From contig NZ_JAPEOS010000001.1 in the NCBI RefSeq assembly GCF_026340975.1, positions 4,187,001-4,251,000 of the forward strand: 64,000 bases of DNA, given 5' to 3'. A model generated the notes under the pieces. It saw only the letters and a program-made list of their open reading frames with translations. It was not told the DNA's origin and searched no databases. Position 1 is the stretch's first letter, and every line of letters begins with the position of its first letter. Source of the DNA: Streptomyces sp. NBC_01214. GTDB taxonomy: Bacteria > Actinomycetota > Actinomycetes > Streptomycetales > Streptomycetaceae. The translations under genes and the position numbers were made by a program. This document shows positions 17,053-25,222 of the stretch, in pieces.

Positions 17053-17619
17053 TTACCACCAGCGGACGGGGTACCGGGCCGCTCCCCGGCGTACGCGGGA
17101 CGCTGCGAAACCGGCGAGGACGAGGACCACGGCGGAGCCGAGCAGCAGGGGCACGAACCGAGCGGGTGCCGGGGTCTGTAGCACGACGACGACGGCGGTG
17201 GCGCAGGCGGGTGAGTGCGGGGTCCGGGCGAGGGTGGTCGCGGCGAACGTCAACCCCCCGGCCAGCGCCGCACTCCAGGGGTTGCTCTGTGCCAGCGCGA
17301 GGACCACGTACCCGGCTCCGGCACCCAGCAGGTGCGCGACGACGACGCTCCGGGGCTGGGCCACGGGCAGGGTGGGGGTGCTGTGCAGGACTCCGGCACT
17401 GGCGGCGAGGGACGGTACGAGCACCGGTTCGCTGATCACCGCCCCGATGGCCGCGAGTACGAGCAGGGCGGCGGTGACCGCGCCGACGCCGTGGAGGGCC
17501 GCCGCCGCGCCGGGCCAGGCGGAACTCCGGCGCCCGCCCGGTTCCGGACGCGGTACGTCCTCGCGAGGCGCCCCGGGGCCGGGCGCGCGCAGGTCGGGCA
17601 GCGCGGAGTCAGCGTTCAC
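17053..17619 (-). CDS. HPP-family membrane protein
   Basis: A 188-residue integral membrane protein. After a Pro/Arg-rich N-terminus come about four hydrophobic segments. The stretch ISEPVLVPSLAASAGVLHST and the QPRSVVVAHLLGAGAGYV segment match the HPP family (named for a His-Pro-Pro motif, here degenerate), whose members are linked to nitrite or anion transport in some organisms. The GTG at 17619 has AGGAG 7 nt upstream and removes a shadow extension. Function in Streptomyces is untested. Confidence 0.7.
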   Translation of the reverse strand: MNADSALPDLRAPGPGAPREDVPRPEPGGRRSSAWPGAAAALHGVGAVTAALLVLAAIGAVISEPVLVPSLAASAGVLHSTPTLPVAQPRSVVVAHLLGAGAGYVVLALAQSNPWSAALAGGLTFAATTLARTPHSPACATAVVVVLQTPAPARFVPLLLGSAVVLVLAGFAASRVRRGAARYPVRWW

Positions 17620-17949
17620 GGGGGCGGCTCCTGGAACGGCGGTGCACGGGTCGGCGGAACGACGGGAGGGGTCGCACCGTCGACCACCCTGCACCGCTGG
17701 TCTGTCACCGGCCTACAACGCCGCCTTCGTACGACGGGTGCCGCGCCCCCAGGTGCGGCGCCCCCAGGCGTGGCGCCCGATCGCTGCTCCGAGCCGAGCC
17801 GAGCCGAGCCCGAGGGCCGGCCACGTCGTCGCCGCGGTCCGCGGTGTCCCCGCACGGAGCCGCCGGGGAGTCGCGCGGCGTACGGCTGCCGCGTGCCCTT
17901 GGATGGGGCCGTACGCGGACGGACCGACCACGAGCTCCCGGAGACCGCT

Positions 17950-18570
17950 ATGAGGAAGATCAAGGCGCAGCTGTTCATCTCGCTCGACGGTGTCGTGGAG
18001 GCGCCCGATCAGTGGCACTTCCCCTACTTCAACGAGGAGATGGGGGCGGCCGTCGACGCGACCCTCGGCAAGGCCGACACCCTGCTGCTCGGGCGCCGGA
18101 CCTACGACAGCTTCGCGGGCGCCTGGCCGGACCGGGAAGCCGCCGGCGGGGAGGACGCGCCGTTCGCCAAGGTGCTCGGTGACGCCCGCAAGATCGTGGT
18201 GTCCAACGGTCCGTACGACTTCACCTGGCGGAACTCCGAACCGCTCGTTGGCGACCTCACCACAGCGGTTGCCGCACTGAAGCACGAGCCGGGTGCGGAC
18301 ACCCCCGTCTGGATCAGCGGCTCGGTCTCCGTCGTACGTCACCTGCTGGCCGCCGGGCTCCTGGACGAACTGAACCTCCTGCTGCACCCGATCGCCGTGC
18401 GCAACGGCATGCGCCTGTTCGAGGAGGACGCGCCGTCGATCCCGCTGGAACTGGTGTCCGCCGAGACCTTCCGGACCGGTGTGCTGAACCTCTTCTACGC
18501 CGTGGCCACCGCACCCGGCGAGGGGACGTACGACGATGCCAAGACCCACCTGCCCCAGCACCAGGAATGA
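17950..18570 (+). CDS. Dihydrofolate-reductase-like (RibD C-terminal) protein
   Basis: A 206-residue reductase-fold protein. The opening KIKAQLFISLDGVVEAPDQW, the GRRTYDSFAGAWP segment and the ISGSVSVVRHLLAAGLLDEL region match the RibD C-terminal/DHFR-like family widespread in actinomycetes. Members bind NADPH, but most have no proven substrate. The ATG at 17950 starts this motif exactly. Its 3' end overlaps the start of the broken ClC gene by 35 bp. It stands alone. Confidence 0.88.
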   Translation: MRKIKAQLFISLDGVVEAPDQWHFPYFNEEMGAAVDATLGKADTLLLGRRTYDSFAGAWPDREAAGGEDAPFAKVLGDARKIVVSNGPYDFTWRNSEPLVGDLTTAVAALKHEPGADTPVWISGSVSVVRHLLAAGLLDELNLLLHPIAVRNGMRLFEEDAPSIPLELVSAETFRTGVLNLFYAVATAPGEGTYDDAKTHLPQHQE

Positions 18571-19203
18571 GCGGCGGAGGGCCGGCCGCTCCTCCGTGAT
18601 CGCGGGGGTGGCGGGAGCTCTGGTCGGGCTCGTCGGCGGCGGGTTCCGGTGGTGTCCGGAGCACGCCGACGGGCCGCGGTTCGGCCTCGGCCCTCCGGGC
18701 GGCAGCCGGGCTGGGGCGGCGGGCCGACTGATCCCGGTCGTCCGCGCCGCGGTGGGCGCCGCGGTGGCGTGCGCGATCGCCCAGCGGTTGCCGCACGCCG
18801 CGCGGGCAGGGGGATCCAGCACGTGGAAGCCGTATGGCGGCAGGAGGCCGAAACCCGTACGCTCCGGCCGCGGCCGGCGAAGTTCCTGGGCAGTCGTAGC
18901 GCGATCGGCTCGGGCCTGGTCCTGGGAAGGGAGGGCCGATCGTCCAGAGGGGCGCCGCGATCGGGTCCGCGGCGGGCCGGCGCGGCCGCCTGGACGTGCA
19001 GGGCGCTGAGGGCGCGGAGGACGCACGGATGTTGCACACCGCGCCACGCGGGGCGAGCCTGGCGGTGGCGTTCTCCGCCCCGCTGGGCGGGTCGCTGTTC
19101 ATCCGGTCCGGGATGACGTCCGGCGCGCTGATGGCCTTCGATCCGTCCTCACGGGCGGTGGTGACCAGCCGAGCGAGCGCCTGCTGGCTGGCGGAAGCCT
19201 GAC
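18536..19203 (+). pseudogene. Frameshifted ClC-family chloride channel
   Basis: Three frames must be joined to recover one ClC protein. The frame from 18536 gives IAGVAGALVGLVGGGFRWC and AVACAIAQRLPHAARAGG. A second frame continues GIQHVEAVWRQEAET and KFLGSRSAIGSGLVLGREG, the ClC signature around the anion-selectivity helix. A third frame then gives GPIVQRGAAIGSAAGRRGR, DARMLHTAPRGASLAVAF and SAPLGGSLFI. The order and spacing are those of the first half of a ClC channel. The second half is missing and the last readable frame stops at 19203. At least two frameshifts plus a 3' truncation make it inactive. Confidence 0.8.
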
Positions 19204-19385
19204 GGTGGCGGCGCTGGTGCTCTGCCTCGCCGTCCGCCTCGAGGCCGGAAGGAAACCACGACGGAGTAGCTCTCGGCGAACGGGTGGCGGCCTCCGGGCC
19301 GAGGGTCGCAGGCGGTGACGCCCCCACCCCCCGCCGGCGCGAAAAGCCCGAGCACCGGCGGCGGGCTCGCACTATGGTTGGCCGC

Positions 19386-19454
19386 ATGAACGTCACCGGC
19401 CCCAGCACCACCGCGACCGCGCGAGCGACCAGCTCGCCGGTTGCCGCCGCCTGA
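19386..19454 (+). CDS. Possible 22-residue leader peptide
   Basis: A short ORF (MNVTGPSTTATARATSSP then VAAA) ends 127 bp before the AlaRS-like gene. Twelve of its 22 residues are Ala or Thr. Between it and the gene are two short inverted repeats that cannot form together (stem 19478-19482 with 19487-19491, or 19481-19485 with 19495-19499). This could be a translation-controlled leader, but the frame is short, no ribosome site is clear, and it may be chance. Confidence 0.3.
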   Translation: MNVTGPSTTATARATSSPVAAA

Positions 19455-19581
19455 CCTTCCCCTCTCTCCCCGGCGACCGGACAACGGTCCGTCGGTTGTG
19501 CCGCGGCGCGCTCGCCCCCGGTCGGAGACTGAACGGTTCCGTTCTCCGGTGCCCTTCCGCTCGATGCGAAGGAGTCACCCC

Positions 19582-20748
19582 ATGAATACCGAGCAGCTGA
19601 CCAGAACGTTCGTCGAGTACTTCGAAGAGCGCGAGCACCGCCGCATCGTCGGCTCGACGCTGCTGCCACCGCCCGGCGACCCCGTCCTCTTCACCACCTC
19701 CGGCATGCACCCCCTCACTCCGTACCTGGAGGGCCGCCCCCACCCGCTGGGCCGGCGGCTGGTCAACGTCCAGCGCTGTCTGCGCACCACGGACCTGGAG
19801 GAGGTCGGCGACGCCACCCACCTGACGGTCTTCGAGATGCTCGGCACCTGGTCGCTGGGCGACTACGACGGCCCGCTCAGTCTCGACTGGGGATACGGGC
19901 TCCTCACCGAGGGGCTGGGCGTGGACCGCGGCCGGCTGTACGCCACCGTCCACGCCGGCGACGACCGGACCGGGCCGGACACCGCTTCCCTGGAGCTGTG
20001 GCAGGAGCTCGGAGTCCCCGTCGAACTGACCGTGGAGGACAACTGGTGGTCCAACGGGCCCGTCGGACCGTGCGGTCCCGACTCGGAGATCTTCCTGTGG
20101 AGCGGCGACGGCCCGCCCGAGTCGACGCCCACCCGCGACGACCGCTGGGTGGAGGTGTGGAACCACGTGACGATGACCCACCGTCGACTCGACGACGGTT
20201 CCCTGGTGCCCCTTCCCCAGCGCAACGTGGACACCGGCCTCGGCCTGGAACGGCTCGCCTCCCTGCTCCAGGGCAAGTCGTCCGTGTTCGAGTGCGACGT
20301 CTTCGACCCCTGGCGCAGCCTCGTCCCGGCCCTGTGGCCCCTGGACGAACGGTCGCTGCGCGTGGTCTGCGACCACCTGCGCTCGGCCATCGTGGTGCTC
20401 GGCGACGGCGTGCGCCCGGCCAACACGGGGCAGGGCTACGTGCTGCGACGCCTGGTGCGCCGGCTGCTCACCGTGCTGTGGCGGGAGGACGCCTCGCGGA
20501 GCATCGACGACCTGCCCGACGAACTGGTCCGGCACACGCTGGACCACTTCCGCCAGGACATGGGCCCGGGCGACGTACGCCGGATCCTGAGCGAGGAGGA
20601 GCGCCGCTTCCGCCGGCTCCTGGAACGAGGGCGGCAGGTGCTCGCCCGCCCCCGGTTCCGGGGCCCGCTGACCCGGGAGGACTTCCACTACCTCCACGAC
20701 ACCCACGGGCTGCCGCGCGAGCTGGTGACGAGCCTGCTGCGGGAGTGA
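19582..20748 (+). CDS. Stand-alone alanyl-tRNA-synthetase-like catalytic domain
   Basis: A 388-residue protein that matches only the class II catalytic core of AlaRS. It has the FVEYFEEREHRRIVGSTLLP entry, motif 1 around LFTTSGMHPLTPYL, motif 2 in VQRCLRTTDLEEVGDATHLT, and motif 3 in RNVDTGLGLERLASLLQ. The part after residue 300 is helical like the tRNA-recognition segment, but the editing and C-Ala domains of the roughly 880-residue housekeeping enzyme are absent. AAGGAG precedes the ATG at 19582. It may load alanine onto tRNA or a carrier for a non-ribosomal purpose (inference). A 38-codon ORF overlaps its stop. Confidence 0.85.
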   Translation: MNTEQLTRTFVEYFEEREHRRIVGSTLLPPPGDPVLFTTSGMHPLTPYLEGRPHPLGRRLVNVQRCLRTTDLEEVGDATHLTVFEMLGTWSLGDYDGPLSLDWGYGLLTEGLGVDRGRLYATVHAGDDRTGPDTASLELWQELGVPVELTVEDNWWSNGPVGPCGPDSEIFLWSGDGPPESTPTRDDRWVEVWNHVTMTHRRLDDGSLVPLPQRNVDTGLGLERLASLLQGKSSVFECDVFDPWRSLVPALWPLDERSLRVVCDHLRSAIVVLGDGVRPANTGQGYVLRRLVRRLLTVLWREDASRSIDDLPDELVRHTLDHFRQDMGPGDVRRILSEEERRFRRLLERGRQVLARPRFRGPLTREDFHYLHDTHGLPRELVTSLLRE

Positions 20749-20861
20749 CGAAGCGTCAATCTCTGCTGTGGGCAGCCGTGTTCGCCGCAGCGGCGGCGTG
20801 CTGGTGGGCCCGTCAGCACGCCGCTGACCACGCTGCGGTCGCTCCGTCTAGCCGGCACTGA
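20745..20861 (+). CDS. Tiny 38-residue membrane or exported peptide, coupled to the AlaRS-like gene
   Basis: The GTG at 20745 overlaps the preceding stop (GTGA), with GGGAG just upstream, a classic coupling arrangement. The peptide starts KRQSLLWAAVFAAAAACWW, a basic N-terminus plus one hydrophobic helix, then a His/Ala-rich tail ending SSRH. It would be a small inner-membrane or signal-anchored peptide. Caution: a hairpin (20795-20822) lies inside it and its 3' end overlaps the convergent metallohydrolase gene by 14 bp, so the sequence may exist for the terminator instead. Confidence 0.4.
   Translation: MTKRQSLLWAAVFAAAAACWWARQHAADHAAVAPSSRH
20795..20822. terminator. Hairpin between convergent genes
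   Basis: A 9-bp perfect stem, GGCGTGCTG with CAGCACGCC, and a 10-nt loop, extended outward imperfectly. It sits between the AlaRS-like gene and the convergent metallohydrolase and could act on both. Confidence 0.55.
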
Positions 20862-23436
20862 TGGCCGTCACGTGCGTGGAGCCGTCGCGCAGGGCGGTGA
20901 TGCGCACCTGTCCCGCGGGGAAGGGGTCCCTCCTGTTCGGTCCGGGTATCCGGGAGAACGGCGTCCAGGATCCGTCCGGCCTCCTGACGTCGTGCCAGAT
21001 CCGTCCGTCGAGCCCGACCGCCACGACATGGGCGGAGCCGTCGGGTGTCCCGGCGATGCCGATGGCGCTGGCCCCCATGGTCGCCGTGATGACGCCCCGC
21101 GGGGGCCGGAAGCCGGTCCACGAACCGTCCGGCCGCCGCAGCTGGTGGTACACCATGCCGTCGAGACCGATCGCGAGGACCTGGGAGGACCCGTCGGGCA
21201 TCCCGGTGATCGCCAGGGCCGGACCGGAGAACGTCGGGGCCCCGTCGTAGCCGGCCAGGCGTCCCCAAGCCGTCCACGCACCGTTCCGCCCGCGCGCACA
21301 GTGGTACATGGCACCGTCCGTGCCGTAACTGAGCAGCTGGGCCGACCCGTCGGGCAGGGCGGCGATCGACACCTTCGTGGCGCCCCAGCGGCTCTTCGCG
21401 GTGGAGCCGGGCAGGGCCCGGAAGCCGGGCAGCGCGCCGTCTGCACGACGCTGCTGGTGGAAGGCGGTGCCGTCCATGCCCGTCACCACGATCTGGCAGG
21501 TGCCGTCGGGGAAGGCGGCGATGTCCGCCTCCCGCACGGTGAACCCGGTCGAGCCGTCCGGTCCCGCGACGCGCTGCCAGGGTTGCAGCGTGTCCGAACC
21601 CCGTACGACGGTCAGCCACAGACCGTGGTCGGGCGCGATGCCCAGCACCACGACCGAGCCGTCGGCCATGCCGGCCGCGGCACTGTGGACCGCTGCGAAC
21701 GAGCCCGATCCCGAGACCGACCCGGAACCCGAGCCGGATCCGGAGCCCGAGCCGGATCCGGCGCCGGCGGCCCCCGGCAGTGGACGCATGCCGCTCCACG
21801 ACCCGTCGGGGCGGCGCTCGGTGTGGAAGAGCACCCGCCGTTCGACGTCGTACGGGGGCAGTTGCGCGGAGGAGAACCACACCGGGTTGGTGAGGGCCAC
21901 CAGTTGGTCCAGGGTGGTGGAGGCGGGCTTGGGCCGGCGCACCTCGGCCCGGGCGAACAGGGAGGCCTTGCCCCAGCCGCGCCAGCGCAGCTGTCCCGTG
22001 CCGCTGCCGTCGATGCAGGTGGCGGCCATGATGCCCCACTCGGTGTACAGCGTGGCGATGCTGTCCGGAGCACCCGTCACGTTCAAGGTCACGTCGACGG
22101 CGTCGAAGAACGACAGGGGAAGTTCCTCACCGGGTCCCGCGACCGCTCCGCCGGAGCGGGCGGTGAAGTCCACGGTCACGGCCGCGGATTCGACGGCGTA
22201 CGACCGGCCCAGCCGCAGTGCGTCCAGTACGGCGGGCGTCGACAGGCCGGCGGCGTACACGACGTTGTGGGGCCGGCCGACGGCGTCCGCCGGGCTGTGC
22301 GCGTCGCTGTTGCCGACGGCGGCGACCCGTTTGCCGAGGCAGAGCATCACGTGCCAGGCGGCGATGTTGGCCGCGTCGTCCAGGGTCCACGGCCCGTTCC
22401 ACACCTCCAGCGCGTCCACGCGGTCGAGGCCGAACTCCCAGAAGGATCCCGCCGCCGGAGTGAGCGGATGGGCGGCGATCGTGAGTCCGCCCAGACCGTG
22501 CACGCGCCGGGCCTGGCCCTCGAAGGCCCCCTGGTCCGCGGGCCCGTAGCGCCAGTCCACCCATTCGCCCTGCGGCAGCCCGACGGCCAGCCAGTGGCCG
22601 TGGCGGGTGGTGACCTCCTCGGCGTTGATGACCAACAGGTCGGTCGGGACGTTGCCGCGCCAGGTTACGCCGGTGGAGCTGGTGTTGTGGTCGGAGGTGG
22701 CGATGAAGTCCATCCCCTCCTGGCGGGCGGCCGCGACGATCTCGTCCACCGTGCGCTGCCCGTCGGAGTGGACGCTGTGCAGGTGCAGGTCGCCGCGGTA
22801 CCAGCCGGGCCCCCGCCCGGCCACCGCGGCCGGCAGGAGGTCGTACGGGGTCCGGGGCAGCGGTTCCCCGTGGTGCAGGGTGACGTCGACCTGCCAGGCC
22901 ATGCCACCGGCGCTGGCGACCATCGGCCCCAGGATGACCGACCAGGCGCCGGGCTCGACGGGTCCGGGCACGTAGCCGGGGGTGGCGTCCGCCGCGGACA
23001 GGGTGAAGCCGGACCGTGCGCCGCCCGACCAGCCGCGGAAGCCGGCCGGGCCGAAGGCGCCGAGGTCCAGGATCCCGGCGGCGGTGTCGTGGGTGGTGGC
23101 GACGGAGATCCGCTGGACCCCGGCGGGGACGTCGAAGGCGACGTACGCCCACTGGTCGTTGCCGTAGGGGGAGTGGCCGCGGTACGTGGTGGTCACCGTG
23201 TCGCTGCCCCGGCCCCGCGTCGCGGCGTGCACGACGGGCGCGGGGACCAGCGCGGCGGCTCCGCCCGCGGCCAGCAGGGCCCCCAAGCGGAGCAGGGACC
23301 GGCGCTCGACACGCGGGCCGGAGCCCGAGCCCGAGCCGGAGCCCGAGCCGGAGCCCGAGCCGGAGTCGGAGCCGGGGTCGGAGCCGGGGTCGGGGGCCGG
23401 GTCGGGCGCAACGCTCGGGAGGTGTTCACTCGGCAC
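20848..23436 (-). CDS. Tat-exported PHP-domain metallohydrolase with C-terminal repeat domain
   Basis: An 862-residue exported protein. A Gly-Ser tract (residues 25-40) precedes a twin-arginine signal, ERRSLLRLGALLAAGG, and an A-rich cleavage region near residue 72. Residues 210-480 hold a PHP/CehA-like metal-dependent phosphoesterase or hydrolase: GDLHLHSVHSDG, TSDHN, and VGNSDAHSPAD supply the His/Asp metal ligands. A second Gly-Ser linker near residue 600 leads to about six propeller-like repeats of the kind DGMVYHQLRRPDGSW, as in tachylectin-like or sialidase-like lectin domains. This suggests a secreted enzyme tethered to a glycan or phosphate ester. The substrate is unknown. Confidence 0.87.
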   Translation of the reverse strand: MPSEHLPSVAPDPAPDPGSDPGSDSGSGSGSGSGSGSGSGPRVERRSLLRLGALLAAGGAAALVPAPVVHAATRGRGSDTVTTTYRGHSPYGNDQWAYVAFDVPAGVQRISVATTHDTAAGILDLGAFGPAGFRGWSGGARSGFTLSAADATPGYVPGPVEPGAWSVILGPMVASAGGMAWQVDVTLHHGEPLPRTPYDLLPAAVAGRGPGWYRGDLHLHSVHSDGQRTVDEIVAAARQEGMDFIATSDHNTSSTGVTWRGNVPTDLLVINAEEVTTRHGHWLAVGLPQGEWVDWRYGPADQGAFEGQARRVHGLGGLTIAAHPLTPAAGSFWEFGLDRVDALEVWNGPWTLDDAANIAAWHVMLCLGKRVAAVGNSDAHSPADAVGRPHNVVYAAGLSTPAVLDALRLGRSYAVESAAVTVDFTARSGGAVAGPGEELPLSFFDAVDVTLNVTGAPDSIATLYTEWGIMAATCIDGSGTGQLRWRGWGKASLFARAEVRRPKPASTTLDQLVALTNPVWFSSAQLPPYDVERRVLFHTERRPDGSWSGMRPLPGAAGAGSGSGSGSGSGSGSVSGSGSFAAVHSAAAGMADGSVVVLGIAPDHGLWLTVVRGSDTLQPWQRVAGPDGSTGFTVREADIAAFPDGTCQIVVTGMDGTAFHQQRRADGALPGFRALPGSTAKSRWGATKVSIAALPDGSAQLLSYGTDGAMYHCARGRNGAWTAWGRLAGYDGAPTFSGPALAITGMPDGSSQVLAIGLDGMVYHQLRRPDGSWTGFRPPRGVITATMGASAIGIAGTPDGSAHVVAVGLDGRIWHDVRRPDGSWTPFSRIPGPNRRDPFPAGQVRITALRDGSTHVTAISAG

Positions 23437-23483
23437 AGCCGTGCTCTCCGTTCACGTGGGGTGGCAGGGAAGGCGTGCGTGCT

Positions 23484-23515
23484 GGTGCGAGGGTGCGAGG
23501 GTGCGAGGGTGCGAG
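23484..23515. repeat. Four tandem copies of an 8-mer upstream of the metallohydrolase
   Basis: The octamer GGTGCGAG is repeated four times without gaps, about 50 bp upstream of the metallohydrolase start. It may be simple slippage or a spacing element in the promoter. Confidence 0.6.
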
Positions 23516-23572
23516 GGCGCGGGGCGCGAAGGGTACGAAGGTGCGGGCGGATGCCGGAACGGCCGGCTCCGG

Positions 23573-24364
23573 CTAACGGCGCGAGCGCTGGGCCTCGACG
23601 ATCTGTCGCACGGACCCGTCGAGGTCCATACGGCCCTGGATGCGCTCGGCGAACCCGGGGAACTGCCCGGCGACGGCGCTCAACAGCCGCAGCTCCAGCG
23701 GCGCGACGTTGACCTCGCAGCGGTCGCGGCGGACGGCCCGTACGACGCCGTCGGCGACCTGGCCGGGTGTGACGGTCCTGATGCCGTTCGGCGTGGTGGC
23801 ACCGGTGGCCGCGAACATCCCCGCGTCGCGGACGAAGCCGGGCTGGACCAGGGACACCCCCACCCCCGTACCCCTGAGCTCCTGGCGCAGGGCGAGCGCG
23901 AATCCGCGCAGCCCGAACTTCGTCGCGTTGTAGAGGGAGGTCGACTTGGTGGCCGCCTTGCCGGAAATGGAGCCGACCAGCACGATGTGGCCGCGGCCGC
24001 GGCCCACCATGTGCTCCGCGAGCAACCGGGAGAGCACGACGGGCGCACGGAGGTTGACGTCGAGGGCGCGGTCGAGCTGGTCCTCGGTGTAGTCCAGGAG
24101 GTCGCCGCTGGCGGGCAGCGCGGCGTTCGCGACGAGGACGTCCGTCTCCGCGCACCGCTCGGCGAGGTGGACGACATCGGACCGTACGGCCAGATCCGCG
24201 ACCACGGTACGGGCGCCGCAGGTGTCGGCGGTGGTTTTGAGGGCCTCCTCCCGCCGCCCGGTGACCGTGAGGCGGGCCCCCTGCGCGGTCAGGCGCGCGG
24301 CCAGGGCAGCGCCGATGCCCCCGGTCGCGCCGGTGAGGAGAACGTTCGATCCGGATATGTCCAC
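23573..24364 (-). CDS. Short-chain dehydrogenase/reductase
   Basis: A 263-residue classical SDR. The cofactor motif LLTGATGGIGAAL is at residues 8-20, followed by VLVANAALP (NAG-like), a catalytic Ser in HIVLVGSISG, and YxxxK as YNATKFG. The QPGFVRDAGM segment follows. The GTG at 24364 is chosen for GGGAG 5 nt upstream. It diverges from a TetR gene and a perfect 20-bp palindrome lies between them, so its expression is probably induced by its substrate through that repressor. The substrate is unknown. Confidence 0.9.
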   Translation of the reverse strand: MDISGSNVLLTGATGGIGAALAARLTAQGARLTVTGRREEALKTTADTCGARTVVADLAVRSDVVHLAERCAETDVLVANAALPASGDLLDYTEDQLDRALDVNLRAPVVLSRLLAEHMVGRGRGHIVLVGSISGKAATKSTSLYNATKFGLRGFALALRQELRGTGVGVSLVQPGFVRDAGMFAATGATTPNGIRTVTPGQVADGVVRAVRRDRCEVNVAPLELRLLSAVAGQFPGFAERIQGRMDLDGSVRQIVEAQRSRR

Positions 24365-24397
24365 GACCACTCCCGTGCGGCTGGCGAAGTCCTTCAA

Positions 24398-24417
24398 CTG
24401 TTCGTTCGAACGAACAG
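24398..24417. promoter_or_regulatory. TetR operator, 20-bp perfect palindrome
   Basis: Reads CTGTTCGTTC followed by its exact reverse complement, 34 bp upstream of the SDR start and 95 bp upstream of the TetR start. It is noticeably AT-richer than its surroundings, fitting a promoter/operator. Confidence 0.8.
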
Positions 24418-24511
24418 TAGGGACGGCCCCGCTCCCTGTCCACACCTCGTCGTCCCCAACTCCCCGGTCCCGCCCGGGCGGTCGAGCCGGCCGATGGGGC
24501 AGAATTACGCC

Positions 24512-25084
24512 ATGCCCCATGCTTCCGACACCCGCCAGCGCATCATCGACGCCGTACTGCGGATCATCGGGCAGGACGGCATCGCCGCCGTCACCAACCG
24601 GCGGATCGCGAAGGAGGCCGGAGTCTCCCTCGGCTCCGTCACCTACCACTTCGCAACGCAGCACGAGCTGCTGCGCGAGAGTCTGCTGCACTTCGTGGCC
24701 GAGGAGACCCGGCACTTCACGGCGCTCGCCGACGACTGCTCCGACGAGCAGTTCGACATCGGGCAGGCGGCCGAGGTGGTGGCGCAGGTGGCGGGCGGCA
24801 ACGCCTTCGACAGCCGCCACATCGCGCCGTTCGAGCTGTACGTCCAGGCCGGCCGGGACGAACGGCTGCGTGCCGCCGCGGCCGAGTGCTTCGCCGCCTA
24901 CGACCTGCTGGCCACCCGGATCCTGACCCATCTCGGCGTCCCGGACCCCGAACGCCTGGCCGGTGTGGCCGTGGCCCTGGTCTTCGGACAGCAGCTGCGC
25001 CGCCTGGCGACCGGCGCCCCCGCCGAGGACCTCGTCGACACCCTGCTGGTCCTCACGAAGTTCACCCCGGCGCAGACCTCGTAG
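24512..25084 (+). CDS. TetR-family repressor
   Basis: A 190-residue regulator. The HTH is AAVTNRRIAKEAGVSLGSVT followed by YHF, typical of TetR. The remainder is helical, with FELYVQAGRDERLR in the ligand domain. The ATG at 24512 is used; an in-frame ATG at 24494 is possible and neither has a strong ribosome site, so translation could be leaderless. It probably binds the palindrome at 24398-24417 and represses the divergent SDR gene. Confidence 0.88.
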   Translation: MPHASDTRQRIIDAVLRIIGQDGIAAVTNRRIAKEAGVSLGSVTYHFATQHELLRESLLHFVAEETRHFTALADDCSDEQFDIGQAAEVVAQVAGGNAFDSRHIAPFELYVQAGRDERLRAAAAECFAAYDLLATRILTHLGVPDPERLAGVAVALVFGQQLRRLATGAPAEDLVDTLLVLTKFTPAQTS

Positions 25085-25222
25085 CCGCGGGAGCCCGGAG
25101 GGACCGGGGGAGTGCGGGACGGGGAGCGTCCGTCCTCCCGAGTCCGGTCCGGTCGCTGCCGCTACCGATGTCGACAGCGACCGGAGTCGGGCGTGTGGCG
25201 TCGCGCGGGGTGCGCGGCGACT

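Noticed and set aside
16682..17059. Alternative 125-codon minus frame over the small hypothetical gene
   Set aside because: Composition is dominated by Ser/Thr/Arg/Gly with no hydrophobic core. The frame at 16755-16973 is more natural.
20872..23712. Very long plus-strand open frame opposite the metallohydrolase
   Set aside because: Antisense shadow rich in Gly/Arg/Val without any domain. The minus-strand gene has a Tat signal and metal motifs.
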